64,000 nt of DNA from Capra hircus (taxonomy: Eukaryota > Chordata > Mammalia > Artiodactyla > Bovidae): contig NC_030820.1 in NCBI RefSeq assembly GCF_001704415.2, positions 868,001 through 932,000 on the forward strand. The letters are read 5' to 3'. Of this stretch, positions 22,352-33,639 are shown piece after piece (position 1 is the first letter of the stretch; each line of letters opens with the position of its first letter). Both the position numbers and the translations under genes were made by a program. The notes beneath the pieces are model-generated. The model made no database searches and had not been told where the DNA came from. It saw only the letters and a program-made list of their open reading frames with translations.

Positions 22352-22440
22352 AGAGACTGAGAAGGAAGCAGAATGAGAAAAAGGTATACCTTGGAAGCCT
22401 AAGAGCGTTTAAAAGGAGGAAGGAGTCATCATTTTAATAA
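22352..22440 (+). mobile_element. Ancient interspersed repeat, right part
   Basis: Continuation of the repeat broken at 21816 (gagactgagaaggaagcag ... ggaagcctaagagcgtttaa ... ggaggaaggagtcatc). Confidence 0.5.
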
Positions 22441-24030
22441 AGTGGTAGTTTCCTGCTACTCGTTTTCTTTTTAGTTTTGCTTACTTGTAACTTTATTGAA
22501 GATAAAACTTTATATGCACTTTTAATATTTTCCCTGTATGATTAGCATTCCTTGCCAATATTCAGAATAGGCTATTTATTTAAGGGTTGTCAAATCTTAA
22601 ATAGCTCATCATAGAATCTGGATGCCAATATATAAAATCTCATAATGAGCTGTTATTTGGATGTTATACAACAGTGGTTTTAATTAATCATCCTTGAGGC
22701 CCGGAATTGTGCTTTCTTTACTGTCTCCCTTTGCTGATTATATGCTATTTCCCTGATTTGTGAAGATTCCACCATTATTTGAAACCACAGTCATGATGTG
22801 ATGCAGATATTTGAGGTTTACTAAAGAATAAGAAAACCCTTTATACAACAAGATAAAGGTTTCTCTCTTTCCACTCAATTGCTGAGGAGATTTACCTTTG
22901 GCCCATAATCTTGGTTCCAACTGTTTCGTAATTTACCCGACATGGTGCCACAGCTGATTTGGGGTAAAAGGGGTACAAGATTTTCTTCTGCCATTTTATT
23001 TACATAAATGTTTATTTACATCTTTACCAAATGGAGAGAAAAAGGGTTAAAACTTCACAGAATTATCAATGTGTGCGTAATCATTTTGACAGCTAATCAC
23101 ATTTATCTCCAGATGTAAATTATATGGCATAGCTCCTTTTTCATGTTCATTAAATTCCATAGATGTCAGTGGTTTCCTTGGAAACAAAAACCTTTATGTA
23201 ACTAGTTGGAGATTTACTAGCAGAAATATCAGGATGCTAAGGAGGATAAGGAATGGTTCCTTTGGCAGATCTTTCTGTTTAAAACTCTTCGGTCTCTTCC
23301 ACCTGCCCCTCAACCTCATTGACATTCTATAATGAATAAGTGAAGGCTTTTAAAGCTACCATTAAATTACAGAATATCTTCTCTAATGGTTACAAGTTTT
23401 TAACTTCTTCATAACCAGTCACAGATAGGCTAAGTCTCTTCTGGGATGTTGGTATAAATCACTAAATTTGCAAAGGGATTGGTGTGTCTCTTATCAACAA
23501 TTAAATTTGAATATTTGAGTGATGCCTCCATTACTCGGTGTACATATGTGTGTGTCCATCTGTAAGATATGGTGAACTAAATATGTGTATGGCTGAGTAA
23601 AGATTCTGTTTTTAAAAAATAATAGCAAGCCTCTGTCTTAGTATCTACTGCCAAAGAATTCCAAAGGCCCCTGAAGAGTTCCTGAGGGGCCAGGGAGAGG
23701 TCACAGTTTTGGCAAAGGCTAATAGTGGGTGAGAGACTTGACGGCTAGGAGCGTTCTCCTTCTGGCCTGCGTGGACCTCCTGTTGAAAGCAGGGGGACAG
23801 GATTAGTATCATGAGTTAACTAAACTTCAGGTCTTTTTAGAAGGTTCTGACTCATTCCGTCATTGCTCCTGTCTTGTGTAACTGCAACCTAAATGCAGTC
23901 TGCTTTACATGCAATGGTACAGAGTTGCATTTTGGAAACATTTCTCAATTCTAATTCTTTCAAATGCCATAATACGCCACCTTGTGGATTTAGCTGATAA
24001 TACTTTAATGCTACACAGTGAATTTCTCTC
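22441..24030. other. Unassigned intronic sequence
   Basis: No exon, RNA gene or confident repeat. Two short minus-strand ORFs (22738-22920 and, just beyond, 23905-24159) have no similarity I recognise. Confidence 0.5.
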
Positions 24031-24034
24031 TAAA

Positions 24035-24215
24035 CCAGGGTTTTCAAACTTTGTTTCCAATATAGAGATGTGAGAAACACTGGGGAGTTTTAAAAATCTC
24101 AATGTCCAGGCCTCATCCAGATAAATTAAATCAGAATATCTTATGTGGGGCTCAAGCACTGATAGTTTCTTTAAAGCTCCCCAGAGATTCCCATGTTTAA
24201 GTTTCCTTGGTTAAA
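24035..24215 (+). mobile_element. MER5-type hAT relic
   Basis: 'ccagggttttcaaactttg', 'ctggggagttttaaaaatc', aggcctcatccagataaatt, aaatcagaatatct and a terminal ctccccagagattcccatg follow the MER5 consensus order. Confidence 0.6.
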
Positions 24216-24409
24216 GTCTACACTGCTCTCATTAAAGAAAAAAAAATCGGCTTAAATAGATGTTTCTCTTTTTCAAATAAGGACTTTACACAGTAAGGTT
24301 CTGAGAACTTTCCTATAATATTCCCTCATTAAAAGTCTGGTTTTCAGTCTAGTCTTCCCTCAACTTTCCCAGCTGTACTTAATATAACAAAAAGTGTGCT
24401 TCTTGTAGG

Positions 24410-24976
24410 AGTGTTTTCCAGGTGCCTAACAACGTTCCAAAGATAGGGTGAATTAAACAATGGAAACTTGTATTCTCATTATTCTGGAGGTTTGAAGCCT
24501 GAGACCAGGTGTTGGCAGGCATGGTTTCTTCTGAAGCCTCTCTTGTCCGCTTGTAGATGGCTGGCTGTTCTCTCTCTCTTCACACGGGCCTCTCTCCCTG
24601 TACTTACCTGTGTCCTGATCCTCTTCTTGTAAAGACTCAGTGTATTGGACTAGGACCCAACCTAATTACCTCATTTTATCATGATTTCCTTGAAAGATTA
24701 AGGACTTTAATGAAGTGAAGTTGCTCAGTTGTGTCTGACTCTTTGCGACCCCATAGACTATACAGGCTCCTTCATCCATGGAATTTTCCAGGCAAGGATA
24801 CTGGAGTGGGTTTCCATTTCCTTCTCTAGGGGATCTTCCCGACCCAGGGATTGAACCTGGGTCTCCTGCACTGCAGTCAGGCTCCTTACCATCTACATTC
24901 TGATTAATAGATATCTGTGGTGAGGGTGGTTACGAATACAGGGGAAGGGTGGAAGACACAATTCAGGCCATAACAA
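24410..24976 (+). mobile_element. Ancient mammalian medium-reiteration repeat
   Basis: Recognisable pattern: 'attctggaggtttgaagcctgag', ccaggtgttggcaggcatgg, 'tttcttctgaagcctctc', 'gtgtcctgatcctcttcttgtaa', ggacccaacctaattacctc and the end gacacaattcaggccataac. Family name not certain. Split by the Bov-tA at 24712-24903. Confidence 0.55.
24712..24903 (-). mobile_element. Bov-tA SINE nested in an older repeat
   Basis: Antisense body gaagttgctcagttgtgtct, ggcaaggatactggagtggg, 'gacccagggattgaacctggg'. Its insertion separates two parts of the older repeat. Confidence 0.9.
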
Positions 24977-25826
24977 TATTTTCTTACTACATGCAAAGGA
25001 TTATTTCATAATGGATCTAATATAAATAAGTAGACTCTTTCTTTATAATCAATTTGATTGTTAAAGTGCATAGAAATGTATAGTTGGAATTATTTCAGAA
25101 ATACACATTATTTATTGCTTTTACAGAGGCTCCGTATTGCAGCTTGCATTATTTTTGTATCATTACATTTGTGCCCGTTCTTCTATACCCCAGGCCCCCA
25201 ACATGTGTCTTTGCACATCTAAGTGCCTACTATAGTGTAGTCATTACTTATACAAGCTTTGAGTCAAATGGTCAAGCCTCAAAGCCAATTACTAGCTATA
25301 TATAACCCAGGAAGTGATTCCACATCCCTGAGATTTAGTTGCCCCATATGAATTATGGAAATAATCTCTATGTTTATCTTATTTGGTTGCTGTAAAGACT
25401 CAATGGTAAAATGGGTCCAAAGCAGTTGACACAACTCTCATGTCCACTATGTACGTTAAATACACTTTAGCTTTCACCCTTAATGACTTTAAGTGAGTCA
25501 AATGTAGAATTGATGTTCATGCCATGTATTGTAGCAGGTAAAAGCAAGTTAGTTACCTATTTACAGCAGAATTCAGGTACTGCTGTGGCTTACTCTACAT
25601 GAGAGATTTATACCTTTGTAGCTCTACTTAAACCTATCTGTAAACATCTAGTTTTATATATTAACTGTAGAAAAATGAACTTGAAGCATACTTATCCTTG
25701 CAGCCAAACACCTGTCTCTAGTGGACCATCACAGCAACTTGTTGTGCTAAGACTTAAAATTCTTATTTAGAAAACTGCCTAGGTTTGTAAAGAGTTAAAC
25801 AGATTTTCTCAACAATCAAAATAATA
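24977..25826. other. Intronic sequence with one MIR-like segment
   Basis: 25310-25465 ('ggaagtgattccacatccctgag...ttggttgctgtaaagactcaatgg') resembles a MIR core. The rest is unassigned. Confidence 0.4.
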
Positions 25827-26390
25827 TTCAGTTCAGTGCAGTCACTCAGTCATGTCCGACTCTTTGCAACCCCATGGACTGCAGAACGCCAGGCCTCCCT
25901 GTCCATCACCAACTCCCAGAGTTCACTCAAACTCATGTCCATTGAATCGGTGATGCTATCCAACCATCTCATCCTCTGCCATCCCCTTCTCCTCCACCTT
26001 CAATCTTTCCCAGCATCAAGGTCTTTTTAAATGAGTCAGTTCTTCACATCAGGTGGCCAAAGTATTGGAGCTTCAGCTTCAACACCAGTCCTTCCAATGA
26101 ATATTCAGGGCTGATTTCCTTTAGGATTGACTGGTTGGATATCCTTGCAGTCCAAGGGACTCTCAAGAGTCTCCAACACCACAGTTCAAAAACATCAATT
26201 CTTTGGCACTCAGCTTTCTTTATGGTCCAACTCTCACATCCATACATGACTACTGGAAAAACCATAGCCTTGAGTATATGGACCTTTGTTGGCAAAGTAA
26301 TGTCTCTATTTTTTGATATGCTGTCTAGGTTGGTCATAAGTTTCCTTTCAAGGAGTAAACGTCTTTTAATTTCATGGCTGTAGTCACGAT
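25827..26390 (-). mobile_element. BovB 3' fragment (about 560 bp)
   Basis: Antisense BovB from its 3' end (attcagttcagtgcagtcac) to the region ending cttttaatttcatggctgta. The minus-strand ORF 26337-26044 still reads KAMVFPVVMYGCESWTIKKA, the conserved BovB C-terminal region. Confidence 0.92.
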
Positions 26391-26514
26391 ATTAGAGCAA
26401 TTTACTTTCAGTTAAGAACAGTTAAGAACATATTGGTATCTTTTTCTGTACTTTGAAACCACTGAAGTAAAATTGGAAGCACTGTTTGGAAAGGGAAGAC
26501 CAAAGTTATTTAAA

Positions 26515-26650
26515 GAAACCCAGATTCAAATCCCAGTGCATTATCTTAACTGAGAGATCCCGAGAAGGTTTCTTAGCTTCTCTGTGAGAATAATACCGGT
26601 TAGATATAAGGTTGTCTGGGGAGTTGAATTATCACTGGTAACAAGACACA
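26515..26650 (+). repeat. MIR SINE fragment
   Basis: Has 'cagattcaaatcccagtgc', 'ggtttcttagcttctctgtgag' and a downstream MIR-like 3' half. Confidence 0.5.
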
Positions 26651-26994
26651 CATCCTAATGTTGGATACACTCTAGGAGTTCACTCCTTGTGACTTAATTG
26701 CCTGCCTGCCTTGGGTTCAATGTTGGTTTATTTTTCTTAACTCTCAGTGAATCTGAAGGATAATTAAGCACATATATTACTTGAATTACCTTCTTGTTGG
26801 AGATTAGCTTCTAATGTGCTTTTCATGTAATTTAACATGTGCACAAACAGGGTGAAAAAGTGGAATGTAATTTGACCCATGATGTAAGAGAAGAAAAAGT
26901 TGAGGGAGTGAAAGTAATGTTTATGACTACCACGGAGTCATTGTGAGAATTAAATGATGCGTATACCTGAAATGACTTTGCCAGCCACAGTCAC

Positions 26995-27445
26995 AAGCAG
27001 CTTGGTATAATGGAAGGAATTTGAAAATATATACAAGATAGATAAACAAGGTCTTATTGTATAGCACAGAAAATTATATTGACTATCCTATGATAAATCA
27101 TAATGGAAAATTGCTATATTTAAGATTGATGACCAACAAGGAACTCCCTGTATATAGGATAGGGGACTTTGCTCAATATTATATAGAAACCTAATAGGTA
27201 AATAATTTGAAAAAGAATACATACATGTATATGTATAACTGAATTACTTAGCTGTACAACTGAAACTAACACAACATTGTTAACCGACTATACTGCAGTA
27301 TAAAATAAAAGTTTTTAGGAAGGTCATCCTGAAGGTTAAAAAAAGAATGTATATAAATGTATAACTGATCACTTTCCTGCACAGCAGAAATTAACACAGT
27401 ATTGTAAATCTAGTATATTTCAATGAAAATAAATGCAAATAAAAA
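26995..27445 (+). mobile_element. L1 3' UTR fragment
   Basis: 'aggtcttattgtatagcacag', 'caaggaactccctgtatatag', 'ctgtacaactgaaactaacac', 'taaatctagtatatttcaatg' and a terminal A-rich end (aaataaatgcaaataaaaaa) are typical of an artiodactyl L1 3' UTR. The 3' part appears partly duplicated. Confidence 0.7.
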
Positions 27446-27548
27446 AGAATATATAGTAAAAACTCACTTTTATTACCCTTCATTGGAAAATGACTGAAAA
27501 TTCCTTAATTCCTTTTGTCTACCACAATAGCACAAAATCCCAGATTGC

Positions 27549-27665
27549 AAATTTTTTTTTAATTTATTGTTTTAATGGGAGGATAATTATTTTACAATAC
27601 TGTGTTGGATTTCACCATATATCAACATGAAGCAGCCGTGGGTATACATGTGTCCTCCCTTTCCT
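27549..27665 (-). mobile_element. Bovine-type L1 3' end, very short
   Basis: Antisense of the bovine L1 terminus: attgttttaatgggaggata, 'tcaacatgaagcagccgtggg'. Only ~115 bp remain. Confidence 0.7.
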
Positions 27666-28307
27666 GAGAATGAGATACCTGACACTAAGGTATTTTCAGG
27701 GATGAAAGATTGCTTTCACTGTAGTTTTCTCTTGTTCCTGAATATGAACATAATTAGCATTCTTGCTGTCTAAAATATAAAATTTCAAGTACCTTAAGAA
27801 ATAGCCTTGATTTTGTGTAAAAAGTGACATTTAAAAGACAAAATAACATAGTGAACTATTTGCTACTTAACAGATCATTGTTAATGGCAGAAATGAGGTT
27901 TCCAGAGGCTATTGAAATTAACATCCATAGAGGTTTATAGAAGGTAGAATAGCCTAACTAATTAAGCAAAATATTTGTTGTTTACCTGTGAAACAGGACC
28001 ATTGGTCCTAAGAGGTCAGGAAATTCACCTTTTATTCTCACACCAGCACATCTTCTCAGTGCCATTTCATGTTTTAGCATCCAGGTGTTTCCTGATACTG
28101 TAAGTTGCATCCAAGCTTTACAGATTTTAAGAAGACCAGTGGAGTTGGAAGAACTTGTTGATCACTGTTGGCCGTGAATGGATAGATGTAACTTTGTGAA
28201 GATTATGTATTTTATTTTTTCTTAGACAGAAAATTAAAAAAAAAAAAATAGGACCGTGTTTCTCCACGTGAGTTCTGGGATACTAGCAGTTGTTATGAGT
28301 AAAAATG
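27666..28307. other. Unassigned intronic sequence with oligo-A run
   Basis: An oligo-A run occurs near 28237-28249; otherwise nothing recognised. Confidence 0.5.
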
Positions 28308-29752
28308 TCGGCCTGGATGCCACGATCTTAGTTTTCTGAAAGTTTAGTTTTAAGCTAGCTTTTTCAATCTCCTCTTTCACTTTCATCAAGAGTCTATTTA
28401 GTTCTTCTTTCCTTTCTGCAATAAAGGTGGTGTCATCTGTGAATCTGAGGTTATTGATATTTCTCCCAGCAATCTTGATTTCAGCTTGTGATTGATCCAG
28501 CTCAGCATTTCATATGATGTAGTCTGCATATAGGTTAAATAAGCAGGGTGGCAATATACAGTATTGATGGACTCCTTTCCCAATTTGGAGCCAGTCTGCT
28601 GTTCTATGTCCAGTTTTAACTGTTGCTTCCTGACCTGCATACAGATTTCTCAGGAGGCAGGTCAGGTGGTTTCCTGTTCCCATCACTTGAAGAATTTTCC
28701 AGTTTGTTGTGATCCACACAGACAAAGGCTTTGGCATAGTCAATAAAGTAGAAGTAGATGATTTTCTAGACCTCTCTTGCTTTTGCAATGATCCAGCGGA
28801 TGTGTCAGTTTGATCTCTGGTTCCTTTGCCTTTTCTAAATCCAGCTTGAACATCTGAAAGTTCACAGATGACTTACTGTTGAATCCTGGCTTGGGGAATT
28901 TTGAGCTAGCGTGTGAGATGAGTACAGTTGTGTGGTAGTGTTAGCATTCTTTGGCATTGCCTTTCTTTGGGATTGGAATGAAAACTGACCTTTTCCAGTC
29001 CTGAGGCCATGGCTGAGTTTTCCAAATTTGTTGGCATATTGAGTGCAGCACTTTCACAGCATCATCTTTTAGGATTTGAAATAGCTCAACTGGAATCCAT
29101 CACCTCCTCTAGCTTTGTTCGTACTGATGCTTCTTAAGACCCACTTCATTTCATAAATCAGGATGTCTTGCTGAAGGTGAGTGATCGCACCATTGTGGTT
29201 ATCTGGGTCATGAAGATCTTTTTCGTATAGTCCTTCTGTGTATTCTTGCCACCTCTTCTTAATATCTTCTTCTTCTGTTAGGTCCATACCGTTTCTGTCC
29301 TCTATTGCACCCATCTTTGCATGAAATATACCCTTGATATCTGTAGTTTTCTTTGAGAGATCGCTGGTCTTTCCCGTTCCATTGTTTCCCTCTATTTCTT
29401 TGCATTAATCGGCGGGGGAAAGACTGTCTTATCTCTCCTTGCTATTCTTTGGAACTCTTCATTCAAGTGGGTATATCTTTCCTTTTCTCCTTTAATGTTC
29501 TCTTCTCTTCTGTTCTCAGCTATTTGTAAGGCCTCCTCAGACAGACATTTTGCATTTCTTCTTCTTGGGGATTGTCTTGATCACTGCCTCTCCTATACAA
29601 TGTCGTGAACCTCTGTCCATAGTTCTTCAGGTATGCTGTCTATCACATCAAATCCCTTAAATCTATTTGTCACTTCCACTGTATCAACACAAGGAATTTG
29701 ATTTAGATCAAACCTGAAGGGTCTAGTGGTTTTCCCTAATTTCTTCAATTGT
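28308..29752 (-). mobile_element. BovB internal segment lacking its 3' end
   Basis: Antisense BovB RT region. Minus-strand pieces read FNLYADYII (28788-28510) and LTEEEDIKKRWQEY (29314-29069). Homology begins abruptly at the KIMAS-coding region near 28308, so the last ~0.7 kb including the 3' terminal repeat is missing. Since LINE truncation normally removes the 5' side, this suggests later deletion or recombination. Many frameshifts and stops. Confidence 0.85.
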
Positions 29753-29861
29753 TATGATTATTATTCTTCAATTAAAATGATTATCTTTGCCATAGGCAAA
29801 TCCTTGCTGTCTAAAATAGGAATTGAAAGAAATTTATTTTTATTGAAGACTCTGAAAACAC

Positions 29862-29970
29862 TTCCACTGTATAATCATAAGGGATTTGATTTAGGTCCTA
29901 CATGAATGTTCTAGTGGTTGTCCCTATTTTCTTAAATATAAGTTTGAATTTGGCAATAAGGAGTTCAATA
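29862..29970 (-). mobile_element. Inverted 5' piece of the BovB at 29971-32129
   Basis: Antisense BovB (cacttccactgtataatcat ... atttggcaataaggagttca), from just upstream in BovB of the sequence that starts at 29971 in the opposite orientation. The outer TSD ctgaaaacac (29852-29861 and 32130-32139) encloses both pieces, so they are one insertion with a 5' inversion. Confidence 0.8.
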
Positions 29971-32129
29971 CAAATAGCTGTGGAAAGAAGAGAAGTGAAA
30001 AGCAAAGGATAAAAGGAAATAAATTCCAATTTGAATACAGAGTTCCAAAGAATAGCAAGGAGAGATAAGAAAGCCTTCCTCAGTGATCAGTACAAAGAAA
30101 TAGAGGAAAACAATAGATTGGGAAAGACTAGAGATCTCTTCAAGAAAATTAGAGATACCAAGGGAACATTTCTTGCAAAATGGGCATAATAAAGGACAGA
30201 AATGGTATGGACCTAACAGAAGCAGAAGATAATAAGATGTGGCAAGAATACAGAGAAGAACTATACAAAAAAGATCTTCACTACCCAGATAATCACGATG
30301 GTATGAATACTCACCTAGAGCCAGACATCCTGGAATGTGAAGTCAAGTGGGCCTTAGAGAGTATCACTATCAACAAAGCTAGAGAAGGTGATGGAGAAGG
30401 CAATGGCACCCCACTCCAGTATTCTTGCCTGGAAAATCCCATGGACAGAGGAGCCTGGTAGGCTGTGGTCCATGGGGTCCCTAGGAGTCGGACACGACTG
30501 CACGACTTCACTTTCACTTTTCACTCTCATGCATTGGAGGAGGAAATGGCAACCCACTCCATTGTTCTTGCCTGGAGAATCCCATCGACTGGGGAGCCTG
30601 GTGGGCTGCCGTCTATGGGGTCACACAGAGTTGGACATGACTGAAGCAACTTAGCAGCAGCAGCAGCAGAGAAGGTGATGGAATTCCAGCTGAACTATTT
30701 CAAATCCTAAAAGATGATGCTGTGAAAGTGATGCACTCAGTATGCCAACAAATTTGGAAAGCTCAGCCATGGCCTCAGGACTGGAAAGGTCATATTTCAT
30801 TCCAATCCCAAAGAAAGGCAATGCCAAATAATGTTCAAACTACCACACAATTGCACTCATCTCACACGCTAGCAAAGTAACGCTCAAAATTCCCAAAGCT
30901 AGGCTTCAACAGTACGTGAACTGTGAAATTCCAGATGTTCAAGCTGGATTTAGAAAAGGCAGAGGAACCGGAGATTATATTGCCACCATCCGTTGGATCA
31001 TCAAAAAAGCAAGAGAATTACAAAAAAATATCTACTTCTGCTTTACTGACTATGCCAATGTCTTTGACTGTGTGGATTACCTCAAACTGTGGAAAATTCT
31101 TCAAGAGATGGGAATAACCTGACCTGACTCTTAAGAAACCTGTATGCAGGTCAGGAAGCAACAGTTAGAAATGAACATGGAACAATAGACTGGTTCCAAA
31201 TTGGGAAAGGATTACAACAAAGCTGTATATTGTCACCCTGCTTATTTAAGTTATATGCAGAGAAACGTTTCTCTTACATCATGAGAAACGGTAGGCTGGA
31301 TCAATCATAAGCTGGAATTAAGATTACTGAGAAAAATATCAATAACCTCAGATATGCAGACACACCACCCATATGGCAGAAAGCAAAGAAGAACTAAAGA
31401 GCTTCTTGATGAAACTGAAAGAGGAGAATGGAAAAATTGACTTAAAACTCAACATTCAGAAAACTAAGATGATGGAATCCATTCCCATCACTTCATGGCA
31501 AATAGATGGGGAAACAATGGAAACAGTGACAGACTTTATTTTGGGGGGCTCCAAAATCAGTGCAGATGGTGCCTGCAGCCATGAAATTAAAAGACATTTG
31601 CTCCTTGGAAGAAAAGCTATGACCACCCTAGACAACATATTAAAAATAGAGATATCACTTTGCCAACAAAGGTCTGTCACGTCAAAGCTATGGTTTTTCC
31701 AGTAGTCATTTATGGATGTCAAAGTTGGACTAGAAAGAAAGCTGCGTGCCAAAGAATTGATGCTTTTGAACTGTGGTGTTGAAGACTCTTGAGAGTCCCT
31801 TGGACTGCAAGGAGATCTAACCAGTCCATCCTAAAGGAAATCAGTCATGAATATTCACTGGAAGGACTGATGCTGAAGCTGAAATTCCAATCCTTTGGCA
31901 CCTGACTCGAAGAAATAACTCATTTGAAAGGACCTTGATTTTGGGAAAGATTGAAGGCAGGAGGAGAAGGGGATGTCAGAGAATGAGATGGTTGGATGGC
32001 ATCACTGACCCAATGGACATGAATTTGAGTAAGCTCTGGTAGTTGGTGATGGACAGGGAGGCCTGGCATGCTGCAGTCCTTGGGGGTCACAAATAGTCAT
32101 ACACAACTGAGCGACTGAAGTGAACTGTA
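29971..32129 (+). mobile_element. BovB LINE with 5' inversion and 10-bp TSD
   Basis: Sense-strand BovB from the linker before the RT (acaaatagctgtggaaagaa) to the 3' end (gagcgactgaagtgaactgt). Broken RT pieces remain: GMDLTEAEDNKMWQEYREEL (from 30180), CFTDYANVFDCVDY (30916-31122, motif A) and the C-terminal DFILGGSKISADGACSHEIK (31373-31705). The YADD box region is frameshifted (31350-31380). It carries a nested BOV-A2 at 30395-30667. Confidence 0.9.
30395..30667 (+). mobile_element. BOV-A2 dimeric SINE inside BovB, 14-bp TSD
   Basis: Two related monomers (gagaaggcaatggcacccca... and gaggaggaaatggcaaccca...) joined by cacttttcactctcatgcat, ending in (agc)n. TSD agagaaggtgatgg at 30381-30394 and 30668-30681. 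The BovB reading resumes directly after it. Confidence 0.95.
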
Positions 32130-32139
32130 CTGAAAACAC

Positions 32140-33639
32140 ACTTCTATATTAATCTAGTTCCACCCATGTCATTTTATTTGAAGATTGAAGATTCTTTAGA
32201 AGTCATTGTCTACATATTTATGCTTACAAATATGGATACCAGATAAAAATTAAGTAAAATTAAGATCTCATGTTAGTTTGTTTCACACATACACCTAAGA
32301 ATGTGGAATAGCTGAACAATGAAAGAAAACTTCTTTACGTATTTTAATAGTTAGTGATGATTTCAAATAAATTATCAGTGCCCAATATTGAAAGAGAAAG
32401 TTCTTAAAACATCAAGAAAGATGATTGCATGAGACATTTCATGAATTAATGATTGACAGATATTTGGGAAAATATGTTAAAGAATAAATTGTGTCAATAA
32501 TAGCAAGCTAGATTGGATATCTAATTTTATGGCTAGCTGCTCAAAATTTCATGTTTCTAGTTGATAATTCTTAGTCATATAATTTGTTTGAAGGATACTG
32601 TAGAGCATAGTGGAGATGTACAAAAAGATCTCATATTTTTTCCATGAAAAAAGCAAAATAAATTATTATTCTAGTGCATAAATTATAAGAAATCATATAG
32701 GTTGATTCTCTGCTCTGTACATTTTTTGACTGATACTTAGCTTTGCTACATTACCCTATATTATTTAGCTAAATTTTCAGAAACGCTCCAAGAACTGAGA
32801 AATTTATCAAGCTTCTTTTAATTAGATTTTAAAATGTTTTGGTTTTAATTTAGCAATATCTGTGCCCAATTTGAGATTATGAATTGAGAAACTATGAAGT
32901 TGCGAGAGTAAAGTAATATGTTGTACTGAACCAGGCCTTGCCTTTGTAAACTGAGCTAGCTTATCTGGCAACAAGATGTTAGATGATAAATAATGCATCA
33001 AAACCGTGCAGTCTAGGAGGCAGGGAGGTGCAGGAAGTTCAGGGCTGTTGCTTGGCTTATGTTGATGGTATCTTTGCCACAATGAATAAGGTGTGGTCTG
33101 ATTAGCTCAAGGGCAGAAATGCAGACAGTGGTGAATCAAAGTCCATCACAGTATTTTCTTTAATCATAATAAAACATATTGCTTTAATAGAATTTGTTGC
33201 TATTAGTTGCATGAGGCAAAAAATTCATGCACCATTAATTCTAGCACTACACTGAAACACTAGAATTATGCTGCCTTGACTCTAAATAAATCCTCTTGGC
33301 TCTGAGTGAGGAGCGAAAGCCAATTATTTTAGGGGCCAGTTCTAAATTATTGCCTTAATAAAGACTCAGTCACCAACAATGAGAACTTGCATAAAGAATA
33401 ATTTAAGAACAAGCTAGAGAGAGTGATGGAAGGAGATTCTGTCTTCAATTTTGGCAACACTGAAGCTATTACAAAAATGTATTTAAAAAAAAAAAAAACT
33501 TAAGTTACCTTAAGGCTTGAATAATTCCAAATATGTAAAAAGAAAAACCCAATCATGTGTTTATCTTCCAAAAGATCACGCTCTGTTCATCTACGCATTT
33601 GCATACATGACATAGTAAAGTTCTTTTATTTAACATGAC
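32140..33639. other. Unassigned AT-rich intronic sequence
   Basis: No exon, RNA gene or confident repeat seen. A 13-bp A run occurs near 33486-33498. Confidence 0.5.

Noticed and set aside
30180..30461. ORF fusing BovB coding sequence to a SINE
   Set aside because: The fusion is only the read-through from BovB into the nested BOV-A2; no splice or expression evidence.
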